From NCBI RefSeq assembly GCF_020509005.1, contig NC_063021.1, positions 1,426,001 through 1,490,000 on the forward strand: a stretch of DNA of 64,000 bases, read 5' to 3'. The notes under the pieces were generated by a model, which was not told where the DNA came from, did not search any database, and was given only the letters and a program-made list of their open reading frames with translations. This DNA comes from Fulvia fulva (taxonomy: Eukaryota > Ascomycota > Dothideomycetes > Mycosphaerellales > Mycosphaerellaceae). Of this stretch, positions 10,174 to 21,936 are shown in pieces; within the stretch, counting starts at the first letter, position 1; each line of letters opens with the position of its first letter. Made by a program: the position numbers and the translations under genes.

Positions 10174-11784
10174 ATGTGGACACGGCGCATACGGCCCAGT
10201 GCTGGTCGACATCTTCGGCTCAAACAACCCAGACCACCGCTCAATCGCCACTACAACGACCAACCCAAGACATACTTTCAAGAACCGCCAGCACCAAAAC
10301 CGGCCCGTGGGCGACGCATATTCAGCACCGTGCTATGGACCGCTACCTCCTTCGCCTTAGGTGCATATGCGTACAGCTGGGCCGTCAGCATCCCGCTTGA
10401 CTACGAAGATGTCTCAGAGGAACAAGCCCTCGAAATGGCTCACGAAGTCATGGTTGCTGGCACGCAAGAACTGGCAGCACGAGAAGCACCACCGATGACT
10501 GTAGAGGCCGCAACTGAACTTCTGGAGACTCGATCTGGCTATGCCGTAACACCGACGACGGTCGCGCATACGAGCCAGTTGCCGTCGAATATGCCTTGCG
10601 AAGACACCTGGAGTTGTGGCGCCTACACCTTCAACAATGACCAGACCAAGGATTGGGATGAGTGGGGCATCTTCGATGGACATGCTGGACCTCGTACAGC
10701 ACAGCTGCTCCAACACTTCTTGCCTTCCATCGTAGGCGGCGCGCTGTGGGACTCGAAATGCATGGAACGAGCATACGTGCCCAATGACAGACACGTCATT
10801 GATTCGATCAAAAAGGCGTTCATCCAGCTCGACAAGGACATCGTCGATGAAGCGGGAAAGCTCCTACGAACTGGTGGCCCGCTGGCCGACATGGTTGCGA
10901 GTGGTGCAGCTGCATTTTCTGGTTCTTGTGCACTATTCGCACTGTACGACCCTGTAAGATCAGTCCTTCGAGTTGCGAACGTTGGCGACTCCAGGGCTGT
11001 GCTTGGAAGATGGGACGCAAGCAAATCTGAATACGTTGCGCAGGTCATGTCCGTTGACCAGACCGGATTCAATGAGGAGGAGGTCGCCCGACTAGCACGC
11101 GATCACCCTGACGAGGATGTAGTTGACCCGGAGACTGGTCGTGTGCACGGCATCGCAGTCTCTCGAGCTTTCGGTGATGCACGCTGGAAGTGGCCACAGG
11201 AGCTTACAAAACTCGCTCATGATAAGTTCTGGGGTCCTTCGCCTAGACCAGACCGCATGATCAAGACTCCGCCTTATCTGACCGCCGAACCTGAGGTTAT
11301 GGAGACCAAAGTGCAGACTGGTGAGCACCCCGACTTTCTCATCATGGCGAGCGATGGGCTCTGGGATCAGATGTCTTCCGAAGATGCGGTGACATGCGTG
11401 AACGCATGGCTCAAGAAGAACAAGCCAACAAACTTCCTGGATCAAGCCAAGAAGAGTCTGTCTGTGGCCGACTTCCTTGGTCGAGGTGGCCCACCGCAGC
11501 TACCAGGGATCAAGAAGCCTGTAGACTCATCCGCCGATGAGGACACATACTATGACGAAGACGAGAAATGCTTGAAGTGGCGAGTGTCGCCCAAGCACTT
11601 CGTGGTGGAGGACGAGAATTGTGGTATACATTTGATCAAGAATGCCCTCGGTGGCAAGCGACGGAACCTCTTCACAGGTGTTGTCTCGGTCCAGCCGCCA
11701 CTTAGCCGATATGTCCGCGACGATATCACGGTGCATGTGATATTCTTTGGGCAGGACACACAGCCGGCTGTCAAGAATGTTTGA
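10174..11784 (+). CDS. PTC5: Mitochondrial PP2C-type protein phosphatase (Ptc5-like)
   Basis: Single exon, 536 aa. The first ~45 residues are Arg-rich and poor in acidic residues, as expected of a mitochondrial presequence. They are followed by one membrane segment at about 48-72 (IFSTVLWTATSFALGAYAY). The PP2C domain carries its metal-binding motifs in order: WGIFDGHAGP at about 164-173, VANVGDSRAVLG, GIAVSRAFGD, ASDGLWD and a C-terminal RDDITVHVIFF. These Mn/Mg-binding Asp residues are all present. Architecture and order match yeast Ptc5, which dephosphorylates the pyruvate dehydrogenase E1 alpha subunit in mitochondria. The class is firm; the exact paralogue (Ptc5 versus related mitochondrial PP2Cs) is inferred. 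Confidence 0.85.
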   Translation: MWTRRIRPSAGRHLRLKQPRPPLNRHYNDQPKTYFQEPPAPKPARGRRIFSTVLWTATSFALGAYAYSWAVSIPLDYEDVSEEQALEMAHEVMVAGTQELAAREAPPMTVEAATELLETRSGYAVTPTTVAHTSQLPSNMPCEDTWSCGAYTFNNDQTKDWDEWGIFDGHAGPRTAQLLQHFLPSIVGGALWDSKCMERAYVPNDRHVIDSIKKAFIQLDKDIVDEAGKLLRTGGPLADMVASGAAAFSGSCALFALYDPVRSVLRVANVGDSRAVLGRWDASKSEYVAQVMSVDQTGFNEEEVARLARDHPDEDVVDPETGRVHGIAVSRAFGDARWKWPQELTKLAHDKFWGPSPRPDRMIKTPPYLTAEPEVMETKVQTGEHPDFLIMASDGLWDQMSSEDAVTCVNAWLKKNKPTNFLDQAKKSLSVADFLGRGGPPQLPGIKKPVDSSADEDTYYDEDEKCLKWRVSPKHFVVEDENCGIHLIKNALGGKRRNLFTGVVSVQPPLSRYVRDDITVHVIFFGQDTQPAVKNV

Positions 11785-12643
11785 GGGGATTCATTGCTCT
11801 CTCCATCGAACGTTGGCGACATGCGCGCCACGAAACGCTGAGGACCGAGAGGTGGCACCTTACGTCCGGCAAGCCGTTGTGGACTGCCTCGATGAGCTTG
11901 TGCCGCCTATTATGCGAGGTCTCTAGACACAGCGCTCACGATCATCCATACCTCCATCCCCTCCAGAGCTTCGACCCGAAGCCAACGCCTTCACGGATGG
12001 CCGTTCAGCACAGCGCAAGAGCACGCGGGGAGGCATATTACGTGCCCTTCAGGGACGTGGTTACTAGCTTAGCTGAAAGCTACGGTATCCTCGCCAGAGC
12101 TTTTACATGGTTGTAGTCTTAGTTGAGTATCTACTTGTTCAGAACGTTTGAAAGCTATATCGCACTTTATCTACCTGTTGTCTTAGTGTCCTCTACTGCT
12201 GTCGCAATGTCCCGAACGTGTGTGCATTTGTGCACTGGTCCATTGCAGTGCGGATTACTGAAATTGATCTCGCAACACCTTGCTCAGATGTCGATCAGGT
12301 GGCTTCTGATGTGCAGATAGCGTTGGTGTTATGTCCAACTGGGGGAGATACGACGAGTATCCACATAACCACTCCAATTTCTCGATCAGCTCGCAGACAT
12401 TAACTAGGCATGACGGATGACACCTATATAACATGAGAGCCAAACCAATAGTACCTGGGTTGAAGCAGCGGGTGCTGTCCCATCAGTTTTTTCAGCATAC
12501 TACCTCAACACTAGTTGCCTCAGGCACCACAAAGCTGGTTGAGCACGATGAGAGGAAAGCAGACAAAAAGACCGCAATGAAGCGCTTTCGTGAGCGCATG
12601 GTGATTTCTGCGAAGTTACTACTCATACAGATATCTTGCGCGC
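11785..12643. other. Convergent 3' intergenic region (PP2C gene / RAT1)
   Basis: About 860 bp between two converging stop codons. It should contain both 3' UTRs. No gene or repeat recognised. Confidence 0.5.
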
Positions 12644-15600
12644 CTAATAGCGTCGGCCTCCGCCACGACCATAACCGTTCGAGCCTCCGCCATATCCGCC
12701 ACTGTTGTAATCCCCACCCCGATAGCTATCACCTCCATATCCTCCTCCTCCTCCTCCTCGACCACCACCGTAGCCACCGCTGTAGCCACCGCGTCCACCA
12801 TACCCGTTATGCTGTGGTGGCGGGGGTGCTCGGTTCCGGTCGTAACCTTGAGGCGGGTAGCCTTGCTGCGGCGGGTAGCCACGTGGAGGCTGAGGAGGTG
12901 GGTACCGATCCTGTCCACCGCCAGGTGGTCCGTAGCCGTGCTGTGCAGCTTGTGCAGCAAGATGTGGTGGAAGGTTGCCGAAGGCTTCAGCTGCTCTGCT
13001 AGAGTAAGGATCGCCTCGACCGTAACCGCCATTCGCACCACAGCCATTTCCGTGGCCATGGCCGTTGTTGCGATCATTGCCGCCCCGTGGATCGTCTCGT
13101 GCGGCGAAGTTCATGCGACGGCCGTCTGATCTGTCACCACCTTGTGAAAGCTGTACGCCACCGTGACTGCGGCCGCTCTTCTCTGCTCGATTGCGTGTCA
13201 TCTGGACATCGTTATAGTCCAGTACCGGCTCGTTGAACTTGATGCCGGGTAGGAGCATGGACTTGTGTATGCTGTTGAACGTGGGCATGTGATAGTGCAC
13301 CTTGACGCTCTCATCCGTGTCCAGGCTTGTGAATTCGTCCTGATCATCACTCTCGAAGGGGAAGGTGAGCTCCGAGTTCGGAATGTAGTCCTCGTTCTTC
13401 GTGATCTTGCCTGAAAGGCCTTCGGATACCTTAGCGTTCATCTTGAGCTTTGGTGTGCCAGCCTTCTTGCCGTAGAAGTTGGCAACAACGTCGTTGTACA
13501 GTGGGTGTTTCGTGCTGAAAATGAGTGCTTCCTCACCGAAACCGTTTCGCCGCTTCTCATCGTCTGTCAGCATCGGATACTTGGTGGCCATGGCATCCAA
13601 TAACTTCTTTTCGTCGATGAAGGGTAGCAGCGCGACACCCTGCCAGGCGAACTTCTTGCCGTTCAAGTCAACTTCGAATTCCAGAGGGTAGAACTCCTTG
13701 ATCGGACTGTCCTCGTCCGTCATGAGTGGGTGGAATGGCTTCGGAAGCACGTGGTTGGAAGCCGCTGGCATGACACCCATCAGCTGCTCGTATGGATGGA
13801 AGGGCTTTCCTTTCTCGAATTTGACGACCTGCTTCTCCATGTCGACGAAATCCGCGGCGAAAGGTGCGTAGTGGTATGGGTAGTACCATGTCCACGAGGG
13901 GCAGCCTTGAAAATAGTACAGTAACACCCAGGCTAGACCTTCGACATAGCTGCGTGCAACCTTGTGGCGGAATTCGATGTCCTCGGGCGAGACATGGAAC
14001 TTCTGCTCGTAGTATCGACCTTGGTAGCCATCTTCCCACAGCTTGACTGTATCTTCTGGCATGCCATTTTCGTCGTCTTTCGAGTTGCCGCCAAGCGCAC
14101 CCGAAGTACCTTTGTTCAGAGGATCCGCAATCTCCCTGTTGGGGGTGTTGCGGCCAGGTGTCGATGGATCCGAGCTTGCCTCGTCTGCTGCAGCATCGTC
14201 CATCATGTCTCGCTGTCGTTTACCCAGAACAGGCTCCGGAGCACCACCGCTCGAGCCGGCGAAAAGAGCATCAAGCTCCGCTTTTTGGTTGTCTGCTGGC
14301 TTTTTGCTGCCCATCAACTGCTCCTTCAATGCGGCAGCAGCTGACTTGTTGTCTGAATTTGACTTCCCGCCAACGACATCAGCATGGGTGAGGAAGCGCG
14401 GGTCGTTCATTGTCTGCGCTTGGCCTGGCTTGAATGTAGGCAATGCGTTTGGATCTGGCGCAGCTTCTCCTCTGATAATGCCTCCACGAGCGCCTCTCCT
14501 GACGACAGTTTCATCGAAGCCGGTAGGAGCACCATTGTTCGACCATCGTGCTCGCTTGTTGGAGTTGCGCTGGTCTCGTTGCTCACGCTGTTTCTGCTTT
14601 TCAGCGGCTCTAACCTCTCCCTCTCGTCGTCTCTTAAAGATGGCATCTTCCTGCTTGGCCAGACCTCCCAGAATAAGCTGTGCCCTTGCGAGATCCACAT
14701 GACCATCTTTCGTGACATAGCCGCCCATGACTGGCAAATTGTCACGCCATATAGCAATCAGTGTATCGATACCGTCCTCTCGGATGTCCAATGATGGCAA
14801 ATGTGGCAGGAAATCGTTTCCGACAAAGAAACACATGAACACCCAATCGTCCAGAGCTCTTTCAAGGTCGAACTTGAAGCCCTGGTTTGGCACGCTCATC
14901 TCGACTGCCAGATATTCCCGCAATATGCCAACGTGCAGCCAGATGAACGGCTTCAATGGTTTCACGACCCTGTCGTCTTCCTCTTTCGGCTTTCCCTGGC
15001 AGTTTGCGGCAATGTGGCCAGGCTGATTGCACTTCCGGCAATGTCCGGGCTTCGTATCGTTGGCAAACACATCCTCTCGTAGGACACGGAAGTGAGGCTC
15101 GTGGGTAGCAAGACCCAACATGATAAGATCTGCGTCAAGACCGTAGATGACATGTCTGTTATTGTCAGCATAGTTCTGGTAGACGTCCATACACCAAGCA
15201 CATCTCACGCGGCGAAAGCTGAAGCTGAAGCGGCAAAGGGATATAAAAAGCTAGGCTTACCTCGTGTTTGGGTCATGGTCCGGCGAGCTGCGCTGAGACC
15301 TGACGAAGTTCATGATCTTATGCTCACCTTCACCGGGAACTGTGGCATCAGATATGATGATCTTCATCTTCTCCCATGCGGGATCGGTGGTGAGCTTATA
15401 GCTGATCCAGTAGCGCAGACTAGCAGCCAAGAGATCCATGAACGGTGTGCCAGGGGTAATGGAGTTGGAATCCCAAGTCTTCTTAGGGTTGGACTCTTCG
15501 CCATCACCATCTGCACCGCGCTCGCCATTTGCGATCATGCGCTTGTGGAACTCAGCTGCCTCAGCGTCCTTCTCGGCGGCTTCTTGCGCACTGCGGAAAC

Positions 15601-15967
15601 GTCTACTTCGCTGCTGGTTCATCTTGGCACGAGGCGCAACACCGTCGACAGCGATCATGAGCAGTTTCCGCGGGCGCACCATGTTCACGACGCGCTCAGT
15701 GTACTCGAAGATGGCTATCATCATCTCTTCCTCGTTGGCCGGCGGCGGGCGGTCTTCCGGATGCGAACATGGGTGCACGATACCGTTCATATCCAGATAC
15801 AGGTTGTCGAACTCTTCATTGTTCGGATTCGGCCCTCGCGCATCGATGGGGATCTTGGTGGTTGTGCCATCTGGGTTCTCGATCTCTTGCGGCTGCTCCT
15901 CAACCACGGGTGAGATGATCTTCGGGTACTTCTTGCTGAGCCATCGGAACAGCGCTGGAACACCCAT
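12644..15967 (-). CDS. RAT1: 5'-3' exoribonuclease 2 (Rat1/Xrn2)
   Basis: Two exons, 15967-15261 and 15155-12644, joined across a 105-bp intron (GTAAGC, GCTGAC, AACAG). The junction restores [16 protein letters not shown] and gives 1072 aa. The N-terminus [17 protein letters not shown] and the acidic catalytic motifs ([40 protein letters not shown]) are those of XRN nucleases. Rat1 degrades uncapped nuclear RNA, processes rRNA and acts in torpedo termination of RNA polymerase II, together with Rai1. A CCHC zinc knuckle ([14 protein letters not shown]) at about 275-288 interrupts the conserved region. The last ~90 residues are Gly/Arg/Tyr/Pro-rich (GGYGG and RGG repeats), likely an RNA-binding disordered tail. 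Long ORFs on the opposite strand of this tail are shadows. Confidence 0.95.
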
Positions 15968-16483
15968 ATGGGGCGAGAATCGAAGGTGGTAATACTAGGT
16001 GAACAATGGTTAATCAAAGATGGACTCTCAGGATCGTCGCGTGCTGTCGTTCGTCGAGTCGCCGTGAATGAAAAGATCCTTTCCTCCCCTCTTACGCAGA
16101 ATTGTTGATGAGTATGGCAGTGGCGATGATGGTTCCAGCCTGACAGAGGGGTTGACTTGCTGCCGGCGCGTGATGCGGTGGAAAGAGAAGGCGCGCAGAA
16201 TCGAAGTCGCAACTTCCTGCTGACGGGCGCGGCTTGGACCCGCCCCTGCAAGCGGACTAGCCGAGAATAGCAGGCATGGGGACCCTGAGATCTGCGAGCT
16301 CCAGCATTAAAGGACAACATGCAGGAAATGTTAGATGTTCGCATCACAACGCGCTGAACCAATACAGCAGCATATTACTGCCCCACTGAGCTGGTCGTCA
16401 CGCGACATTATACTGCGACCACGTGTACATCTAGCAGGGCATGAGATAACGACGAGTCTGCCTCCGGGCAGCGGACACGAACG
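15968..16483. promoter_or_regulatory. Divergent promoter region of RAT1 and USO1
   Basis: The 516 bp between two opposing start codons must hold both promoters and leaders. No defined factor site is claimed. Confidence 0.45.
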
Positions 16484-19400
16484 ATGCTCAAAACACCACC
16501 ACTGCAGACGGCGACTGCGACGATAGACACGTTATGCGGTCGCTTAGAATCTGCGACGCTGTTGGAGGACAGGAGAGCGGCGATACAGGGACTACGCAGT
16601 TTCGCCAAGCAGTATCCTGCCTCGGTCGCGAGTGGCTCACTGCGAGAGCTGATCGCAACACTCAAGAGAGATGGACTCGGCGAGGCGGCATCGACGAAAG
16701 GCCAGGACCGCGAGGGGCCGGAAGGCGGCGATGTCGACACCATCAGACTGGTGTTGGAGACGTTGTTGATGTTGTTCAACCCAGACAGCAACTCTCCTGA
16801 GGCTGGCGACGAGATCGCCTTCTTCCTGGCTGATGAGTTCGCAATGGTATGTACAGTAGCACGTGATAGACACGCAATAGATGCAAGAGCTAAGCTAATG
16901 CCAGCGCCAAGACAACATAATCCTCCTGCTGTCTCTGCTCGATCCCACCAGTCCGACCGCCGACTACTATTCGCGCAAACACTCCCTCGACATTCTGTCT
17001 GCCATATGTGCTGCCCGGCCCGAGCGATTGCAGGAATGTATACTTTCAGCACCATTGGGTATATCGCGTTTAGTGGGAGTGCTGGACGATGGAAGAGATG
17101 CTGTGCGAAACGCTGGCTTGCTACTGCTGGTTGACCTGACCAGTGGAGCGAATGAAGAGCTGAGGAAGATTGTTGCATTTGAGGATGTCTTTGGCAAAGT
17201 CTTCTCACTGATACAGCTGGAAGGCGGATTTGCAGAGGCGGGCATCACAACGCAAGACTGCCTGAGTCTGCTTGCCAATCTGATTCGAGGGTCAGGAAGC
17301 AACCAGACCATGTTCCGAGAGTCGGGGTGCGTAGGACAGCTCGTGCAACTCCTAACGCAGGCCTTCCCTCCTGACTCGACAGAAGCTGGCTTCATTGCAC
17401 AGAACAGGGAGCGGTCAACCGTGGGACTACTGCACCTGCTCAGATTCTTCTTCGCACCTGGCGAATCGAGCACTCCACAAAACCAAGCTGCCTTTTTCAG
17501 AGCTGGGACAGCACAGATATTGATCGATTTGAGCTTCTCGGCAGGTCTTCCACCCGGCATTCGAACGTCAGCAATGAGATGCACCGCAGCCTTGATCGAA
17601 TCGAACCCACCTCTGCAAGAACAGTTTGCAGCACTGACAGTCATCACACCCGCAGACGCAGAACACAACGCAGAACAAGCTCAAAAGCCACAGCAGACCA
17701 ACGGCACACGCCCGAAAAGCGGCTTTGGCAACAGAGGTAGTGCGAGAGCCAGCACAGAGAATCGGAGGTCATACATCATCGAGGGCCTCCTCGATCTGAC
17801 GCTCAACCAGCCGCAGGCGGATCTTTCACTACGGGCGGCTTCATGTGCACTTGTACAAGCATACCTTGCCAATCACGACAGAATAAAGGCACACTTCTTG
17901 CAGCGCGCGACTGCTGGTCATGCTGAGCATGAGGAAGCAGCGAATGTCCTCATGGCACTCCTACACCCGTCGGAGAGCGACGCAAATAGCGTTGTATATG
18001 CGTCATGGATCGTTCAAGATCTCGTTGCCGACAGCCTTGAGGCAAAGACAGCATTAACGGCGGTAAAGGAGGGCAACGAGAGCGAAGGAGAAGATGTTAT
18101 CACTGCCATTCAATCACTTGGTTCTCACCTTCAAGCATCGCTGCAGACACCGATCAACGAGCGGACCGCTGCTGCGTACGCCAGTCTGTTGACCACATTG
18201 CTTTGGGACTTCGCCCCTGGCATCGACAACCTCTTAGCAGAAGGCTCGAGTCTACTCCAAGCACTTGTGGCGCTGGTCAAGACTCCAAGCGATCCTGTCG
18301 TTACAGGGCTAGCAGCAACCTTACTGGGCACAGTCTATGAATTCAGCACCAAAGACTCACCTATTTCTCGGCGCACGCTGGCACCTCTACTGCAGCAGAA
18401 GCTCGGCCGGACTAAGTATCTGGACGCGCTTTTGCAGCTCCGACGTCAGCCTGTTGTGCGTGACTTTGACCTCGATGCTGAGAGCGACGAGGCCAGCGAG
18501 ACCATACTCAGTCGAGTGTACGTCGACCTATTCACAGTGGAGTACTCGCGTTTGAGGAAGGCCATCGACAAAGACCCTGGTGTTGAGGTCTTGCCAGCTT
18601 CTGCGTCCGAGGCTGGCGTAGACCGTGATGTCCTTGATGACTTGCGCCAACAGATTCAAGCTGCGAAGGATGCACTTGCTCAGACCCAGCAAGAAGCTTT
18701 AGAGGCAAGCCAGAAAGCCGAGCAAGATCGCATGGCAGTGGCCAAAGAGGTGCAGACTGCGACGGCTGAGGTGGTAAGATTACAAAAGATCAACCAAGCT
18801 ATGCAGCAGGGGCATGAGAATGAAGCACAAAAGGTGCAAAGGGACCACGAGCAGCAGAAACAGACGCTCGAGGCAAGGCACAAGCATGCTTTGACAAACG
18901 CTCGCCGAGATGCTGAGCATGACGTTCAAGCAAAGCTGCGCGAGAGGGAAGCTGCGGCTGCTCAAAAGGTGCAGGAACTCGAACGAAAGATCGCGGAACT
19001 TGGGAACGCTCATCGTACAGAGCAAAGTGGCCACAATAATGCCCGCCAACAGCTCGAGAGCATCACAGGGAAGCACAACGATCTCGTCAAACGTGAGCGC
19101 GACGTTAGCAAGCAGCTTGAAGATCTTCAAGCGCAGCACAATGCAGCACAAAATAGTCTGGAAACGGCAACAGCGAGGGCCACCGCTGCCGAGGCTAAGC
19201 TTGAAGAGATTCAGGCCGCGCTCGAATCTACCAACGAAGAGGTCGAAAGGCTCAAGTCTCAGGTCAGCGAGCTCAAGGACGATGTCGCTGGCAAAGAGGA
19301 AGAGCTCAAGACCGAGCGTGCTGGGTTTGCCGATCTTGAGAAAGAGCTGGAGGCAGCCAAGCATGCCACTTCGTCCGCGGAACAAAAGACACAAGTTGCA

Positions 19401-20309
19401 GAGGCTAAGCTGAAGGCCGCGCAAGAAGAACTAGAGACTGCTAAGAAGAGCGCCAAATCGGCGGAGGAAAAGCTGAAGACTGCAGAGAAAGCCACCAAAG
19501 ACGCCAAGCCCAGCAGGGCTGACAAGGAGAAGCTCGACAAACTCGAAGCAGACCTCAAAGCGGCGAAAGATGCCCAAAAGTCGGCAGAGGAGAAGGCCAA
19601 GATCGCCGAAGAGAAGTCAAAGACGGCGGAGAAGGCTAGCAAAGATGCGAAGCCCATCAAGGCCGACAAGGAGAAGCTCGAAAAGCTCGAAGCAGAACTC
19701 AAAGCAGCCAAGGAGGCCCAGAAGACTGCGGAAGAGAAGATGAAAGCAGCCGTAGAGAAAGCTGTAGCAGCGAGCAAGAACGCCGGACCAGCAGGCAAGG
19801 GCGGTAAAGGTGCCAAAGCCGACAAGGCTGAGCAGGAGAAACTCGACAAGCTTGAAAAGGAGCTTAAAGAAGCCAAAGCCAACAACAACGCCCTCAAGGC
19901 CGAGCAAGAGAAACTCGCCGCCCTTGAAACCGAACTCAAGGAAGCGAAAGAAGGCCAGAAGTCCGCAGAGGAAGACCTCCAATTCGCCCTCGACAGACTC
20001 AAAGCTGCTGATGATCGAGCCAAGGCCGCCGAGGAGAAGGCCAAGGCAGCGGAAAATGCATCGAGTGATGCGAAGTCTAGTGAGAAGGATAAGCAGAAAC
20101 TTGCCAAGGTCGAGGCGGACCTCAAGGAGGCAAAGGAGAGTGAGGAGTCGGCGAAGGAGGAGCTGGAGAGTATGTTGTTGCTTATGGCGGATATTGAGAG
20201 TAAGCGGGATGCGTACAAGGAGAAGGTCAAGGAGTTGGGTGGGGACGTCACGGATGAGGAGGAGGAAGATGAAGATGAAGACGAGGACGAGGACGACGAT
20301 GAGGAGTAG
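16484..20309 (+). CDS. USO1: Vesicle-tethering protein Uso1/p115
   Basis: Two exons, 16484-16846 and 16905-20309, with a 58-bp intron (GTATGT, GCTAATG, CCAG). The product is 1255 aa. The N-terminal ~680 residues are the armadillo-like globular head: SATLLEDRRAAIQGLRSFAK near the start, then DNIILLLSLLD and ISRLVGVLDDGRDAVRN. From about residue 694 it is a long coiled coil (DDLRQQIQAAKDALAQ), then Lys/Ala/Glu-rich repeats and a very acidic end (EEEEDEDEDEDEDDDEE). This is the standard p115/Uso1 layout; the protein tethers ER-derived COPII vesicles to the early Golgi with Rab1/Ypt1. The coil holds near-copies of a ~48-residue unit encoded around 19470-19750. The 378-aa minus-strand ORF over this part is a codon-bias shadow. 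Confidence 0.93.
19470..19760 (+). repeat. Tandem ~48-residue repeat in the USO1 coiled coil
   Basis: TAEKATKDAKP is followed about 48 residues later by TAEKASKDAKP, each trailed by ADKEKL(D/E)KLEA(D/E)LKAAK. Both protein and DNA are similar, pointing to internal duplication. Shorter KAAEEKAK units continue downstream. Confidence 0.7.
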
Positions 20310-20641
20310 TGATGAGGTGGAGATAGATGGATGCTTGTACAAACAAACAGGACCTTTTTTCGACACTCGTACGTTGCGCGGCAGTCTCTAATCACACTTC
20401 AATGTATGTGACAGGAGGCATCAGTTTCTAGTGTCCAATCAATTCTTGTTTCTATCGATACAGTACATGGAGCAGTTCTATATCACTGCTTTGTCCCTTT
20501 CACTGCATCATCAATGCTTTCATCGTGTGCTCTATCCCATGCACGTTCCATCGCCGCCCATTTCTCTCATATTTCACTGACTCCTCGCTTCCAGCCGTTA
20601 TATCATTCGGTCTCTGGCGCTACCCGTCCTTGTTGACTGAT
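20310..20641. other. Convergent 3' region USO1 / BAP31-like
   Basis: 332 bp between two converging stop codons; expected to be 3' UTRs. Nothing else seen. Confidence 0.5.
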
Positions 20642-21582
20642 CTATCGGTCCTTCTTTGGAACGCTGTCGTTTGTGGAGACCTGATCACCAAGACGGTTGT
20701 ACTCATCACTCAGGCCCTGGCTCTGCTTCTTGATGGTCTCAATGTCGCGGTCACGCTTAGCAAGCTCCTTCTTCAGACGACCGATCTCGCCGGCCTCGCC
20801 GGCCTCGCCGAGACCAGAGCTGCCCTTCTTGCCACCCTCGCCCTTGTAAGTCTTGAGCTCCTCCTCGAGGCGGAGAGTGTCGAGGATCATGATGTAGGTG
20901 CGGTTGAGGATCAGGGAGAGGAAGAGGGTGAAGCCGCAAAGGTACATGTTGCGCTGGGAGTAGAACTTGCGGGCTTGGACCTCCATGCGCTCACCGCCGG
21001 CGACAGCGCTACGTATTGAATTAGAGAGTTCAACAGGTAGGATGTGGTTGACACTGCTTACCCAGCTGCTCCGCCCTGGTACTTGGCCTGTGACAGCTCA
21101 ACCTGGACGCGGTATACGCGGTTGACACTGTCGATGAACAGGATCAGGATGAAGATGAACGTAATCTGTGGGGGCTTAGCGCATGCCCGGATTCTCTCAG
21201 TGTTGCACGACGTACTTTCAAGCCGTATTGTAACTTGGCTATAAGCGGATTCTCGGATATGAAGGTGAAGAGTCCGCGCTTGATTTTGAAGGGCAGCGGG
21301 ACGATGAGCGACATGAAGACGACCATCTCGAAGACGAGGAGTGCGAACACCTAAACAATGTGTGTCAGTAAGACTCCTTGAGCACTGTGGTGTGCGGCAG
21401 GACCGGAGCGTAGATAAGGCTGGCCATGTTTGCGTCGTTTATGGTACACGTATCTTGTTGTTGTGCAGCTGCTGGGAGAATGTCGAGTGGTATTGACAGG
21501 TGATGGAGCAGTAGAGGAAACAAGGCAGAGGCAGAGGATGCCGTGGGTACCGAATACATACCAAACTGTAATAGAGCGTCAT
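20642..21582 (-). CDS. YET3: BAP31-like ER membrane protein (Yet3 family)
   Basis: Four exons: 21582-21562, 21350-21216, 21165-21062 and 21008-20642, giving 208 aa. The first exon encodes only MTLYYSL, and splicing restores MTLYYSLVFALLVFEMVVF, the typical BAP31 start. Introns are 211, 50 and 53 bp, with donors GTATGT, GTACGT and GTAAGC. Three hydrophobic segments follow: VFALLVFEMVVFMSLIV, ITFIFILILFIDSVN and NMYLCGFTLFLSLILNRTY. A cytosolic coiled-coil tail (GRLKKELAKRDRDIETIKK) ends in KKDR, which fits a KKxx ER-retrieval signal. The family acts in ER membrane protein export and quality control. The small first exon and 211-bp intron 1 are easily missed by gene callers. Confidence 0.9.
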
Positions 21583-21936
21583 GGCCTATGTAGTTACCTG
21601 CTGCGTGCAGGTGGAACGCGTTGGAGTGCTGAGGGGTCCTGTTTCGGTGTAGGTGTCGCAGGTGTGCGGTGGTATCTGAGGCTCGCGGTGGTCCGTAGGG
21701 CGAGGACAGTCGTTGCTAGGAAGACGAAGAGTTGTGTCGCTGTCGTGTTTTGAAGGGAAGTCAGTGGATGTCTGGACACGAAACCAAGATTGAACTTTGC
21801 TGCGTGGCAGGGCTACGTCACTGGAGAGGCACGAGCTCCAGGTATATTACCTAAGCGAGTGAATTATCGATAGCGAACATTTCATGTAAGGCACCTGATG
21901 CTCATCAAGGTCAAAACACACTGCACCGCGACTACC
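21583..21936. promoter_or_regulatory. Divergent promoter region of BAP31-like gene and DUS3
   Basis: 354 bp between opposing start codons. No specific motif is claimed. Confidence 0.45.

Noticed and set aside
12433..13129. Plus-strand ORFs opposite the RAT1 C-terminus
   Set aside because: Shadow of Gly/Arg-rich repeats in the RAT1 tail.
19259..20395. 378-codon minus-strand ORF opposite USO1
   Set aside because: It is Ser/Ala/Leu-rich only because the sense strand is Lys/Glu/Ala coiled-coil codons; it has no independent start context or domain.
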